From positions 1 to 15,547 of the forward strand of contig JAKAZP010000011.1 of the NCBI GenBank assembly GCA_021815905.1: 15,547 bases of DNA, written 5' to 3'. Of this stretch, positions 1 to 7,017 are shown one piece after another (the first letter of the stretch is position 1; every line of letters begins with the position of its first letter). The position numbers and the translations under genes were made by a program. The notes under the pieces were generated by a model. The model ran no database searches, was not told the origin of the DNA, and saw only the letters and a program-made list of their open reading frames with translations. The stretch comes from Pseudomonadota bacterium. Lineage in GTDB: Bacteria > Pseudomonadota > Gammaproteobacteria > Steroidobacterales > Steroidobacteraceae.

Positions 1-77
1 TCCGCCGCGGCTCGTCCGCGCCCGTTCGCCCTGCGGCCGCGACCGCGGCCTTCCGATCCCGGCTCGTGGGTTTGCAT
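1..77 (-). CDS. 5' end of an unidentified leftward gene (partial)
   Basis: An ATG at 77-75 on the minus strand opens a frame that stays open to the left edge, giving the first 25 codons. It is preceded by GGAG (88-85) at an ideal 7-nt spacing, which is the main support. The visible N-terminus reads MQTHEPGSEGRGRGRRANGR and is rich in Arg and Gly. Such basic, disordered N-termini occur in several RNA-binding proteins (helicases, pseudouridine synthases, Rho), but 25 residues are not enough to name a family. A consensus-like -10 hexamer (TATAAT, 305-300 minus) lies about 220 bp upstream, which would leave a long leader. The product is unknown. Confidence 0.5.
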   Translation of the reverse strand, partial: MQTHEPGSEGRGRGRRANGRGRAAA

Positions 78-299
78 CAGGAAGCTCCAGAATGACGGAT
101 CGGGCGCGCGCGAGCGCGGCCCGCATCGGAAATACCTTGAGCCCCTGCCGGTCTCGCCGGCAAAGGCAGTCGATGGGTGCCGAGCGCACCGGTGGCCGGC
201 CTGCCGGCGCTCGCGCCGACAGTCTGCTCCACGCTCACGGAAATCTCCCGCCGTCTGCGTGCGGATCCCGTGCGACTCGTGCCCCGTCGATCGATTCTA

Positions 300-305
300 A
301 TTATA
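300..305 (-). promoter_or_regulatory. Possible -10 box of a leftward promoter
   Basis: The minus strand reads TATAAT here, an exact sigma70 -10 consensus in a locally AT-rich patch. At 17-bp spacing the -35 position reads ACGCCA, which matches TTGACA at only 3 of 6 positions, so the promoter is weak or needs an activator. If used, it would drive the gene starting at 77 with a leader of roughly 215 nt. A chance match is possible. Confidence 0.3.
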
Positions 306-415
306 CGGGCCGGTGCGGACCTTGGCGTCCGCCCGGCGCGGAAAGAACCATAGCGGAAAGCCAAGAACCAGGCAAAGACTTTGCGGCGGGTGAGGGCCGG
401 CGGCGACACGAGCGC

Positions 416-444
416 TTGCCGCTCCGCTCGATCCCGCGCATAGT
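416..444 (+). promoter_or_regulatory. Weak candidate promoter for the small zinc-binding-like protein
   Basis: TTGCCG (416-421) and CATAGT (439-444) are separated by 17 bp and lie about 65 bp upstream of the start at 510. Each box matches the sigma70 consensus at four of six positions. It is in the right place for a rightward promoter, but weak matches of this kind occur by chance. Confidence 0.2.
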
Positions 445-509
445 GTACGCGGATGAGCTCCTGATTAAGTCGCATGCTCGAACCCCGTGGGTCGAGCCTG
501 GGTGGGTCG

Positions 510-791
510 ATGAGCGGCTCTCAGCCAATGGGGCGCGGTGCGCCCAAGGATCATCGGACGGGTCGGCTATCGGTGGCTGCCCTGCGCAGCGCCGTTCCGG
601 GGCGGACGTGGGGCGGAAAGGGCTGTGGAGCGCCGTGCGATTTCTGCCGCGTCACACTCGATTCCGCCGAGGTGGAGTACGAAGTCGAGGTCGAGCTCGA
701 CGGGCGGTCCCAGCTCCTTCACTTCCATCCCCGCTGCCACGACACCTGGGAGGCGAGCCTCACGCGCTCCGCGGACGACGCTCCGCCCTGA
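510..791 (+). CDS. Small Cys/His-rich protein, probably zinc-binding
   Basis: A 93-residue protein of unknown function. Its core has an APCDFC segment (Cys43 and Cys46, with Cys39 just before), then a strand-rich stretch (EVEYEVEVELDG), then HFHPRC (His71, His73, Cys76). This CxxC...HxHxxC layout is what a small treble-clef or knuckle-type zinc site looks like; metal binding is inferred from residue spacing only. The first 30 residues look disordered. I start at ATG 510, preceded by GGTGGG; an in-frame ATG at 474 would add 12 residues but has no ribosome-binding site. The stop lies 23 bp from the stop of the convergent hydrolase gene. The patterned Cys/His core argues for a real gene. Partner and role are unknown. 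Confidence 0.6.
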   Translation: MSGSQPMGRGAPKDHRTGRLSVAALRSAVPGRTWGGKGCGAPCDFCRVTLDSAEVEYEVEVELDGRSQLLHFHPRCHDTWEASLTRSADDAPP

Positions 792-814
792 GGTGGCGCG
801 CCCCCCGGAAGGGA

Positions 815-1666
815 TCAACGCCTCCAGGCGATCACGCTCTGGCGCTGCTCGCCGAGCTTCTCGATGCCAAGGCGAAGCCTGTCCCCCGGCGCGAGGTAGA
901 TCGGATCGGGCTTGCGGCCCATGCCGACCCCGGGAGGCGTGCCCGTGGCGATGATGTCGCCGGGCTCGAGCGTCATGAAGCCGCTCACGTAGCTCACGAG
1001 CTTCGCGACGCCGAAAATCATGGTGCGCGTGTTGCCGCTCTGCATGCGCTCGCCGTTGACCTCGAGCCACATGTCGAGGCTCTGCACGTCGCCGACCTCC
1101 TCGCTCGTCACGAGCCAGGGACCCACGGGGCCGAAGGTGTCGCAGCCCTTGCCCTTGTCCCAGGTTCCACCGCGCTCCATCTGAAACTCGCGCTCCGAGA
1201 TGTCGTTGACTACGACGTAGCCGGCGACGTGCCCGAGCGCCCGAGGCTCCTCGACGTAGCGGGCGGTGCTGCCGATCACCACGCCGAGCTCCACTTCCCA
1301 ATCGGTTTTCTTCGAGCCCTTCGGCAGCATCACCTCGTCGTGGGGACCCTGCAGGCAGCTCACGGCCTTGCTGAAGATGACCGGCTCGCCCGGAACCGGC
1401 AGGTTGGCCTCCGCCGCGTGATCGGCGAAATTCAGTCCGATGGCGATGAACTTGCGCGTGCCGGCAAAGGGGACACCGAGGCGCGGGTGGCCCGGCACCG
1501 CGGGCAGACTCGCAGGATCGATGGACGCGAGCCGCGCGAGCGCCGCCGGTGAGAGCTGCTGCGGGCCGAGATCGGGAATCCTGCCCGTGAGCGAGCGCAG
1601 CCGGCCGTGCGCATCGAGCAGCCCCGGTTGTTCGTGACCGGCGGGTCCATAGCGCACGAGCTTCAT
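815..1666 (-). CDS. Fumarylacetoacetate hydrolase (FAH) family protein
   Basis: A 283-residue soluble enzyme of the FAH superfamily, whose members hydrolyse, decarboxylate or hydrate 2-oxo-acid or diketo-acid products of aromatic and sugar-acid breakdown using a divalent metal. The catalytic domain starts near residue 70 (KFIAIGLNFADHAAE). The metal ligands fit Glu124 and Glu126 in DWEVELGVVIG and Asp155 in NDISERE. The KGCDTFGPVGPWLVT (172-187) and ATGTPPGVG (240-248) segments are family hallmarks. Length and motifs match the roughly 280-residue subgroup that includes diketo-deoxy-fuconate hydrolases and ureidoglycolate-lyase-like proteins, so the substrate cannot be assigned. I start at the ATG at 1666 because MKLVRYG is the usual family opening; in-frame upstream codons lack a ribosome-binding site. 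The gene stands alone and is divergent from the SLOG gene; no link to the right-hand catabolic locus is visible. Confidence 0.9.
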   Translation of the reverse strand: MKLVRYGPAGHEQPGLLDAHGRLRSLTGRIPDLGPQQLSPAALARLASIDPASLPAVPGHPRLGVPFAGTRKFIAIGLNFADHAAEANLPVPGEPVIFSKAVSCLQGPHDEVMLPKGSKKTDWEVELGVVIGSTARYVEEPRALGHVAGYVVVNDISEREFQMERGGTWDKGKGCDTFGPVGPWLVTSEEVGDVQSLDMWLEVNGERMQSGNTRTMIFGVAKLVSYVSGFMTLEPGDIIATGTPPGVGMGRKPDPIYLAPGDRLRLGIEKLGEQRQSVIAWRR

Positions 1667-1860
1667 TGGACACATGATGGCCAAAGCCCCGCGCCAACGC
1701 CAGTCATGCCCCTGTGCTAAGCTTTCGCGGCCCCGACTACCGAACATTGAATCAACAGGGGGATCTCACGTCAGACGACAGCATCCGCTCACCGCGGGCC
1801 GCGCGCGCCTTGGACGCTCATAGTCCGACAGGGCTCGAGCCGGTCACGGGCTCCGCCGCC

Positions 1861-3519
1861 ATGGACGGGAGATTGCCCCTCGTCATCGGCGTGACCGGGC
1901 ACCGTCACCTGCGAGACGCCGATCTCGCCGCCCTTCGCAGCCGGATCGGCGACCTGTTCGAGACGCTGCGACGGCGCTATCCGACCACGCCGCTGCGCAT
2001 CATCACCTCGCTCGCGGAGGGGGCCGACCGCCTCGCCGCGGAGGTGGCGCTCGAAGGCGGCCACGAGCTGCTCATCCCCCTGCCGCTGCCGCCGCGGGAG
2101 TACGAGCGCGACTTCCCCGGGAGCGTCGCGGAATTTCGCGCGCTGCTCGCGCGCGCGCCGCCGCAGAACGTGTTCGTCATGCCCGCGGAGGACGGCACCG
2201 GCCGTGAGGGCGGCGTGCCGCAAGCGCAGCGGGAGCGGCGCTACCGGGAGGTGGGCCTCTTCATCGCCGAGCAGAGCCACCTCCTGCTCGCCTTGTGGGA
2301 CGGAAAGCCGAGCGCCTCGAACGCCGGGACCGCCGCCGTGGTGCGCTTCAAGCTCGAGGGGACCGCCGGAAAGCTGGAAGCCGGGCTGCGCGCGCTCGAT
2401 GCCGACGACAGCGGACCGGTGTATCACGTGCACACTCCGCGCGCGGGCGATGCCCCCGAGGCGGTGGGGCGCACCGAGTGGCTCTTTCCCCAGGAGGGCG
2501 AGGAGGAGCTGTTCGACACGATCTCCCGCCGGATCGAGCAATTCAACAGCGAACCGCTGCGCCGCACGCTCGCACCGCAACTGCGCGAGGCCGCCGCCTC
2601 GCTGGTCGCCGACATCGACACGCGCCCCGCGACCGAGCGCTCGCTCGCGATGTCGTTCGCCGCGGCGGATCTGCTCGCGCGACACTACCAGCGCCTCACC
2701 CGCATGGTGTTGCGATTCACGCTGGTGTTCGCCGCGCTGCTCGCGCTGGTGTTCGAGCTGTACTCGGAAATCATGCCCTGGCGGGGCCTGCCGGCCGGTT
2801 ATCTCGCGATCTTCGCCTCGCTCACCGTGCTGCTGCTCTGGCAACGGCGCCGGGACGTGCAGGGCCGGTATCTCGACTATCGGGCGCTCGCCGAGGGACT
2901 GCGCGTGCAGTTCTACTGGCGCACCGCGGGGCTGCCCGACAGCGCCTCGGGCTCCTACCTGCGCAAACAGCTCGATGAGCTGCGTTGGATCCGGGAAGCG
3001 CTGCGCGGGGCCGCCTCGCTCCCGCATCCGAGCCAGTCCCAACCCGAAGTCGCGCTCGAGCATTGGGTGCAGGGGCAGTCCGTCTACTATGCCGACCGCG
3101 CGCACTCCCAGGGCCGGCGCCTGCATCTCTTCGAGCACGCCTCGCAGGCGTTCATGATCGGAGGCCTGACGGCCGCCGTGGCGCTGGTCGCGCTCTGGAA
3201 CCGCAGCGGCGCCGCCCAGTCGCACTGGCACGCCTGGGTGGTCGTTCTCATGGGCTTCGCGCCGATCGGCGCCGCGCTCTGGGAGACCTACGCCGAGCGG
3301 CTCGGGCTGCGCACGCAGGTGAACCAGTACGCGCGCTTCGCGGGAATATTCCGCCGCGCCCAGAACTTCGCCGAGCAGCTCGAGCGCATCCTCGATCCGG
3401 CGGAGCGGCAATACGCGCTCACCGCGCTCTTGCGCGAGCTCGGACACGAGGCACTCATGGAAAACGGCGACTGGGTGCTGCTGCTGCGGGAGCGTCCGCT
3501 GGCGCTGCCGAAGGGCTGA
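1861..3519 (+). CDS. SLOG-type sensor domain protein with four transmembrane helices
   Basis: A 552-residue protein. Residues 6-160 form a Rossmannoid domain with the marks of the SLOG superfamily: VIGVTGHRHL (8-17), SLAEGADRLAA (50-60) and LLALWDGKP (142-150). SLOG domains are known or predicted to bind or process nucleotide-type ligands. Two hydrophobic pairs follow, about 283-300 with 313-327 and 430-446 with 459-475. Between them lie conserved-looking segments YLDYRALAEGLRVQFYW (337-353) and HWVQGQSVYY (401-410). This sensor-then-2TM layout recalls the SLOG/SLATT proteins proposed as pore-forming effectors of nucleotide-signalling conflict systems; the C-terminal assignment is by layout, not alignment. 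I choose ATG 1861 because it lies just before the first strand; the frame extends upstream to a GTG at 1714 but the extra residues look disordered and no start there has a good ribosome-binding site. No nucleotidyltransferase or other partner is adjacent. Confidence 0.8.
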   Translation: MDGRLPLVIGVTGHRHLRDADLAALRSRIGDLFETLRRRYPTTPLRIITSLAEGADRLAAEVALEGGHELLIPLPLPPREYERDFPGSVAEFRALLARAPPQNVFVMPAEDGTGREGGVPQAQRERRYREVGLFIAEQSHLLLALWDGKPSASNAGTAAVVRFKLEGTAGKLEAGLRALDADDSGPVYHVHTPRAGDAPEAVGRTEWLFPQEGEEELFDTISRRIEQFNSEPLRRTLAPQLREAAASLVADIDTRPATERSLAMSFAAADLLARHYQRLTRMVLRFTLVFAALLALVFELYSEIMPWRGLPAGYLAIFASLTVLLLWQRRRDVQGRYLDYRALAEGLRVQFYWRTAGLPDSASGSYLRKQLDELRWIREALRGAASLPHPSQSQPEVALEHWVQGQSVYYADRAHSQGRRLHLFEHASQAFMIGGLTAAVALVALWNRSGAAQSHWHAWVVVLMGFAPIGAALWETYAERLGLRTQVNQYARFAGIFRRAQNFAEQLERILDPAERQYALTALLRELGHEALMENGDWVLLLRERPLALPKG

Positions 3520-3672
3520 GACCGGCGCTCGAGAAAGGTCCGCCGACCGACGCGCACCGCCTGCCAGGGGGGGTGTGCAGGACGGCGGCATCGGCCGGCG
3601 GGAGAAGAGCCTCGGAGAGCGGAGAGTCGATCGCCAGGGAGGGTGGCGACGCTGCCCGGGGCACGAGACATG

Positions 3673-3690
3673 GTGACGCGGCCGCGTGAC
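3673..3690. repeat. 18-bp near-perfect palindrome
   Basis: GTGACGCGGCCGCGTGAC is self-complementary except for one mismatched pair (3675 with 3688), with a perfect 12-bp core. It sits in the gap between two convergent genes, 154 bp past the stop of the SLOG protein. It has no T-run, so it is not a classical intrinsic terminator. It could be a protein-binding site, part of a Rho-type or bidirectional terminator structure, or chance in GC-rich DNA. Confidence 0.45.
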
Positions 3691-3741
3691 AGGCTGATGA
3701 CAGCCGGCGAAGCCGGGCGCACGGGCGAGGAAGAATCGATC

Positions 3742-3773
3742 GGCCCTCGGGCGAGCAGGCCCTCGGGCGAGCG
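3742..3773. repeat. Tandem 16-bp direct repeat, two copies, near the 3' end of a small gene
   Basis: The 15-bp word GGCCCTCGGGCGAGC occurs twice with a period of 16 bp (3742-3756 and 3758-3772). A degraded related word, GCCCTCAGGCGA, follows at about 3791-3802 and overlaps the stop codon of the leftward gene ending at 3797. The two exact copies are clearly visible; the third is only suggestive. It most likely arose by slippage or local duplication in the convergent gap. Confidence 0.6.
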
Positions 3774-3796
3774 GCCGCTCTCAGGCGGGAGCGCCC

Positions 3797-4114
3797 TCAG
3801 GCGACATCGGGCAGATGATCATGAACGGCCACGGCCCGCCAGGTCACCGTGCCGTCGGCGGCGCAGCTCATCGTCCCGATGAGCCCGAGCGAGCGCTCGA
3901 CGATGCGAATGCGCTCGTAATCCTCCGCTTCGCTGCCCACACGCAGGAACGCGCCCTCGGGGTTCAGGATCACGATGCCGAAGCGCCGGTCGAGCGACAC
4001 CGAGCGCGCGATGGATTTGGCCGTGAAGCAGTCGCGGCGCCCGGCGAGCTCCTGCACCGGGCCGTAGCGGTCGGCGAACACCGTGAAGCCCTGTTCCTCA
4101 GATCCGGTGGACAT
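3797..4114 (-). CDS. Hypothetical protein, 105 residues
   Basis: I do not recognise the family. The protein is soluble, with no signal peptide or membrane segment. It has an alternating hydrophobic pattern typical of a small alpha/beta fold, for example RRFGIVILNPEGAFLRVG (43-60) and a Trp-Arg-Ala-Val strand near the C-terminus. Two cysteines (near 29 and 83) are far apart and form no motif. The start at 4114 is preceded by AGGA at about 7 nt, a usable ribosome-binding site, and the composition looks protein-like rather than like a GC-rich shadow frame. It runs in the same direction as the permease operon but lies 263 bp beyond it, so it is probably separately transcribed. Confidence 0.6.
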   Translation of the reverse strand: MSTGSEEQGFTVFADRYGPVQELAGRRDCFTAKSIARSVSLDRRFGIVILNPEGAFLRVGSEAEDYERIRIVERSLGLIGTMSCAADGTVTWRAVAVHDHLPDVA

Positions 4115-4291
4115 CCTTTGATCCTATGTACAACCGCGAGCGGCCGGCGCCGCTCCCTCTCTGACTTCCCCCGGCGAGCGGGCTCGGCGGGGGCGCAGCT
4201 ACCGCCGGGTATTGGACCCGGGCGCGCGCTCGCAACCCATTGGGACAAACACCTATTCCGTGAGATACCGCGACGGGGCTCTCACTGCCGC

Positions 4292-4307
4292 GCCGGCCCC
4301 GGCCGGC
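4292..4307. repeat. 16-bp inverted repeat downstream of the permease operon
   Basis: GCCGGCCCCGGCCGGC has 7-bp perfect arms around CC. It lies 70 bp past the permease stop in the direction of transcription, where a terminator hairpin would be expected. No T-run follows on the minus strand, so an intrinsic terminator is not supported. It may be a transcript-stabilising or Rho-assisted stop, or chance. Confidence 0.35.
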
Positions 4308-4377
4308 TCGCCGAATGCGACATATTGCGCCGGCCGACCGAGCCCTTGCGCGATGCGCCGCGGGCGCGTCCCGGACC

Positions 4378-5811
4378 TCAGCCCTGCTCGCGTGCCGGGC
4401 CGTCGGCCTGCGACGTCCGCGCCTGCGCGCCGCGCGGTCGCGCGCGCCGGATGAAGTAGACGATCGAGACGAGCGCGAGCCAGGGAACGCCGCAGATCCA
4501 GGACACATCGAGGTTGCGATCGAGACCCATGGTGATGAGCACCGCCGCCAGCATGGCGAGGCCCGCGTACTGCATCCAGGGAAAGAGCGGCATCCGCACC
4601 GGCAGCGCCTCGCCGCGGTGTCGCCGGCGAAAGGCGAGGTGACTCAGGAGAATGATCATCCACACGAGGATGGCGGCGAACAGCGAGATGCCGAGCAGGT
4701 CGGCATAGGCATCCGGTGTCAGGACGGAGACGGCCGCGGCGACGAGCACGCAGGCTCCCGAGACCACGATCGCGATCACGGGGCTGCCCTCCCGGCTCAG
4801 CCTCCCGAGCGCCTGCGGCGCGTGGCCGCCGCGGGACAGCGAGAACAGCATGCGCGAGCAGAGATAGATGTCCGTGTTCATGCTCGAGATCGCCGCGCTC
4901 AGCACCACGAAGTTCATGAGGCCGGCCGCGTCGCGGATGCCCGAGTGCTGGAATACCGTGACGAAAGGGCTCTGCGCGACGACCTTGACGCCCGTCTCGG
5001 TCCAGGGGATCAGGGTGACGATGATCGCGATGGCGAGCACGTAAAACAGGAACAGCCGCAGGATCATCATCCGCAGCGCGGACGGGATCGCCTCGCCGGG
5101 ATTGCGGGTTTCTCCGGCGGTGACGGCGATGACCTCGATGCCGTAGAAGGAGAAGATCCCGACGGTCACGGCCATCCAGAGTCCCCCCACTCCCTTCGGC
5201 AGGAATCCACCGGGGAGCCCCGTGAGATAGTGCAAGCCGACGGCGGGACGGCCGATTCCGGCGATGCTGGAGACCCCGAGGATGATGAACGCCACGATCG
5301 CCACCACCTTGACGAGTGCCAGCGCGGATTCCACCGTGCCGAAGCTGCGGACCGCGCGGGAGTTGAAATACAGCATCACGATGCAGAAGCCGAGCGACCA
5401 CATCCACGCCGGCGCGCCCGGGAACCAGTACTGCATGTAAAGCCCCGCGGCCACCGATTCGCCGCCGACGGCGATCACCTGCGCGATCCAGTAGGTGTAG
5501 CGCACCACGAAGCCGGCCCAGGGATTGAGATAGGTCTCCGCGTAGGTGCCGAACGAGCCCGCGGTCGGGTGCACGACCGCCATCTCCGAGAGGCTGAAGA
5601 TCATGACCAGCGCGATGAACCCGGCGAGCGCGTAGCTCACGATGACCGCGGGGCCGGCGTAGCCCACCGCGAGCCCGCTGCCCATGAAGAGTCCCGTGCC
5701 GATGGCGCCGCCGAGCCCGATCATCCCGATCTGAGCCTTGCCGAGGCTGCGCCGCAGTCCGTTTTCCGGCTGGCTCGCGGACGAAGGACCGCTGCGGGCG
5801 CCGTCGCTCAC
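4378..5811 (-). CDS. Amino acid permease of the APC superfamily (AAT type)
   Basis: A 477-residue inner-membrane transporter with about 12 hydrophobic segments, the usual length and layout of proton-coupled amino-acid permeases of the AAT family (AroP, PheP, ProY, GabP and AnsP relatives). The first helix carries GLGGAIGTGLFMGSG (32-46), the unwound substrate-binding segment, and helix 6 carries FYGIEVIAVTAGETRNP (222-238), both strong family signatures. The start is GTG at 5811, whose GTGA overlaps the stop of the upstream IDO-like gene by 4 nt, implying translational coupling. Being last in an operon with aromatic-compound enzymes, it probably imports the pathway substrate, perhaps tryptophan, kynurenine or another aromatic amino acid; sequence alone does not give specificity. 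The C-terminal tail after about 460 is hydrophilic. Confidence 0.93.
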   Translation of the reverse strand: MSDGARSGPSSASQPENGLRRSLGKAQIGMIGLGGAIGTGLFMGSGLAVGYAGPAVIVSYALAGFIALVMIFSLSEMAVVHPTAGSFGTYAETYLNPWAGFVVRYTYWIAQVIAVGGESVAAGLYMQYWFPGAPAWMWSLGFCIVMLYFNSRAVRSFGTVESALALVKVVAIVAFIILGVSSIAGIGRPAVGLHYLTGLPGGFLPKGVGGLWMAVTVGIFSFYGIEVIAVTAGETRNPGEAIPSALRMMILRLFLFYVLAIAIIVTLIPWTETGVKVVAQSPFVTVFQHSGIRDAAGLMNFVVLSAAISSMNTDIYLCSRMLFSLSRGGHAPQALGRLSREGSPVIAIVVSGACVLVAAAVSVLTPDAYADLLGISLFAAILVWMIILLSHLAFRRRHRGEALPVRMPLFPWMQYAGLAMLAAVLITMGLDRNLDVSWICGVPWLALVSIVYFIRRARPRGAQARTSQADGPAREQG

Positions 5812-6998
5812 GGGCCGCCGCCCAAGACGCTTCGCAGCCGCGCGAGCTCGCCATGGCGCGTGCCGGCGTCGGGCCGGACCGCCGCGACCCGCAGGTCCCG
5901 CAGCATCTCGAGCGAGCGCAGGAGCGAGGACAGCGGCGGCCCGCTCGCGGTGAGTCCCTCGAGAGCCTGCGCGGGCAGCGCGTCGGAGGGCTGCTCGATG
6001 AACCGTCTCACGAGCTGGTCGTGGTGTTGGATCGCCGCCCGTCCGAAGAGATCGCAGACCTCGAGATAGGCGCGCGCATTGCGTTGAAACCAGTCCCGCG
6101 GGCCGTGCCCCTCATCGAGCAACGCGAGCAGCTCATCGAGCAGACTCACGTGCGTCATGCAGTCCCTGAGCCGCGCCTGATCGCAGGGCAGCATGAACGG
6201 CATCTTGTCGGCCAGCAGCTGCGCGTAGTACGGGTCGTTGGCGCGGCACAGCCCGAGCAGGAGGTCGAGCTCGTTGATTCCGGAGAAATCCCCCGCGTTG
6301 GCGCCGCGGTACTCCTGGCGCCCGACCCGGTACGGCTTGTAGTAAGGACGCACGCAGTAGAAGAACCTCGCGACGTCGAGTTGCTCGAACAGGCGCGCAT
6401 TGGCGGCGATGACCTCCTCGAGCGCGCGCTTCGCGCTCGCAAAGAGCACATCGGCCACCGGGCTCGACACGCCGAGGTGCACGATGCGCGCGAGCGCGTC
6501 GGCGGCGGTCTGCATGGAGAGAATCCCGCGGGTATTCTCGTCGATGAACAGAGACTCGTCCGCGAGCGAGGTGAAGCTCTTGCGCACGCCGGCGACGGCG
6601 CGGTTGTGCGTGGCGAGGTGGCTGGTGGCGAAGCGCGGCGCCATGCCGAGGGATACGCCGACGTGCAGCGCGAGCGCCGAGGCCTCCGGGAACGGGGACC
6701 GGTCCTCGCGCGCGGGATTGGTGAGCTCGTGGCGCCTGAGCGCCGCGAGGTAGAGCCCCACGTTCCCGAGCACGCCGAAGCCGCTGTCGAAACCATCCCC
6801 CGTGTTGCCCTCCGCGAGCAGCTCGTGCACGTAGGCGCTGCCCTGCTCGCGCAGTTGGACCTTGACCGCATCCCCGCAGCCTGCGACGCGCATGCGGTCG
6901 GTCTGCGCGAAGTAGAGATTCTCGAGCTCGGTGTTCATCTCGACGAACGCGGTGCGGATCCAGCGATCGAACCGCTCCACCCTGATGCTCATCCGCAC
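5808..6998 (-). CDS. PrnB/indoleamine-dioxygenase-like putative heme protein (DUF1864)
   Basis: A 396-residue, mostly helical protein recognised as the DUF1864/PrnB family, which belongs to the heme-dependent indoleamine/tryptophan 2,3-dioxygenase superfamily. PrnB rearranges 7-chlorotryptophan in pyrrolnitrin synthesis; most relatives have no proven reaction. Visible signatures are RVERFDRWIRTAFVEMNTEL (6-25), VRPYYKPYRVGRQEYRGANA (216-235) and GDFSGINELDLLLGLC (236-251). IQHHDQLVRR (323-332) matches the HxxxVxR heme-ligand segment of tryptophan dioxygenases, making His326 the candidate proximal ligand. I take GTG 6998 as start because GGAGGG (7011-7006) lies 7 nt upstream; an ATG two codons later (6992) would be 13 nt away. 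It sits 19 nt after iorB and overlaps the permease start by 4 nt, so it belongs to the operon. An indole or kynurenine-type substrate is inferred from family and neighbours. Confidence 0.82.
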   Translation of the reverse strand: MRMSIRVERFDRWIRTAFVEMNTELENLYFAQTDRMRVAGCGDAVKVQLREQGSAYVHELLAEGNTGDGFDSGFGVLGNVGLYLAALRRHELTNPAREDRSPFPEASALALHVGVSLGMAPRFATSHLATHNRAVAGVRKSFTSLADESLFIDENTRGILSMQTAADALARIVHLGVSSPVADVLFASAKRALEEVIAANARLFEQLDVARFFYCVRPYYKPYRVGRQEYRGANAGDFSGINELDLLLGLCRANDPYYAQLLADKMPFMLPCDQARLRDCMTHVSLLDELLALLDEGHGPRDWFQRNARAYLEVCDLFGRAAIQHHDQLVRRFIEQPSDALPAQALEGLTASGPPLSSLLRSLEMLRDLRVAAVRPDAGTRHGELARLRSVLGGGP

Positions 6999-7005
6999 GT
7001 CCGAT

Positions 7006-7011
7006 CCCTCC
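7006..7011 (-). promoter_or_regulatory. Strong ribosome-binding site that favours a GTG start
   Basis: The minus strand reads GGAGGG, a near-perfect Shine-Dalgarno sequence. It is 7 nt from the GTG at 6998 and 13 nt from the ATG at 6992. The spacing supports the GTG as the start of the IDO-like gene. It lies between that gene and the iorB stop at 7018. Confidence 0.7.
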
Positions 7012-7017
7012 GGCCGC

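Larger units (their letters stand above)
78..509. other. 432-bp stretch without a convincing gene
   Basis: Open frames cross this stretch on both strands, but their translations are Arg/Ala/Pro/Gly-rich with no recognisable domain, as expected of GC-rich non-coding or shadow frames. It contains the less GC-rich patches around 290-310 and 345-480, where promoter-like hexamers occur. It probably holds divergent control regions for the leftward gene at 77 and the rightward gene at 510. I see no tRNA, clear terminator or repeat in it. Confidence 0.55.

Noticed and set aside
77..475. A 132-codon minus-strand frame whose stop overlaps the start at 77 as TGATG
   Set aside because: The translation is Arg/Ala-rich with no domain pattern, spans promoter-like AT-richer patches and has no convincing ribosome-binding site; the TGATG overlap is easily chance.
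92..1552. A 486-codon plus-strand open frame
   Set aside because: Most of it lies antisense to the clear FAH-family gene; its His/Arg/Ala-rich translation is a shadow of GC-rich codon bias.
815..1666. FAH-family hydrolase as a member of the right-hand aromatic pathway
   Set aside because: It is 2.7 kb from the operon, separated by unrelated genes on both strands, and the CoA-bound pathway does not call for a fumarylacetoacetase-type step.
1714..1860. N-terminal extension of the SLOG protein from GTG 1714
   Set aside because: The extra 49 residues look disordered, no good ribosome-binding site is present, and the family fold begins right after ATG 1861.
4292..4307. Intrinsic terminator for the permease operon
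   Set aside because: A hairpin is possible but there is no T-run after it in the direction of transcription, so I list it only as an inverted repeat.
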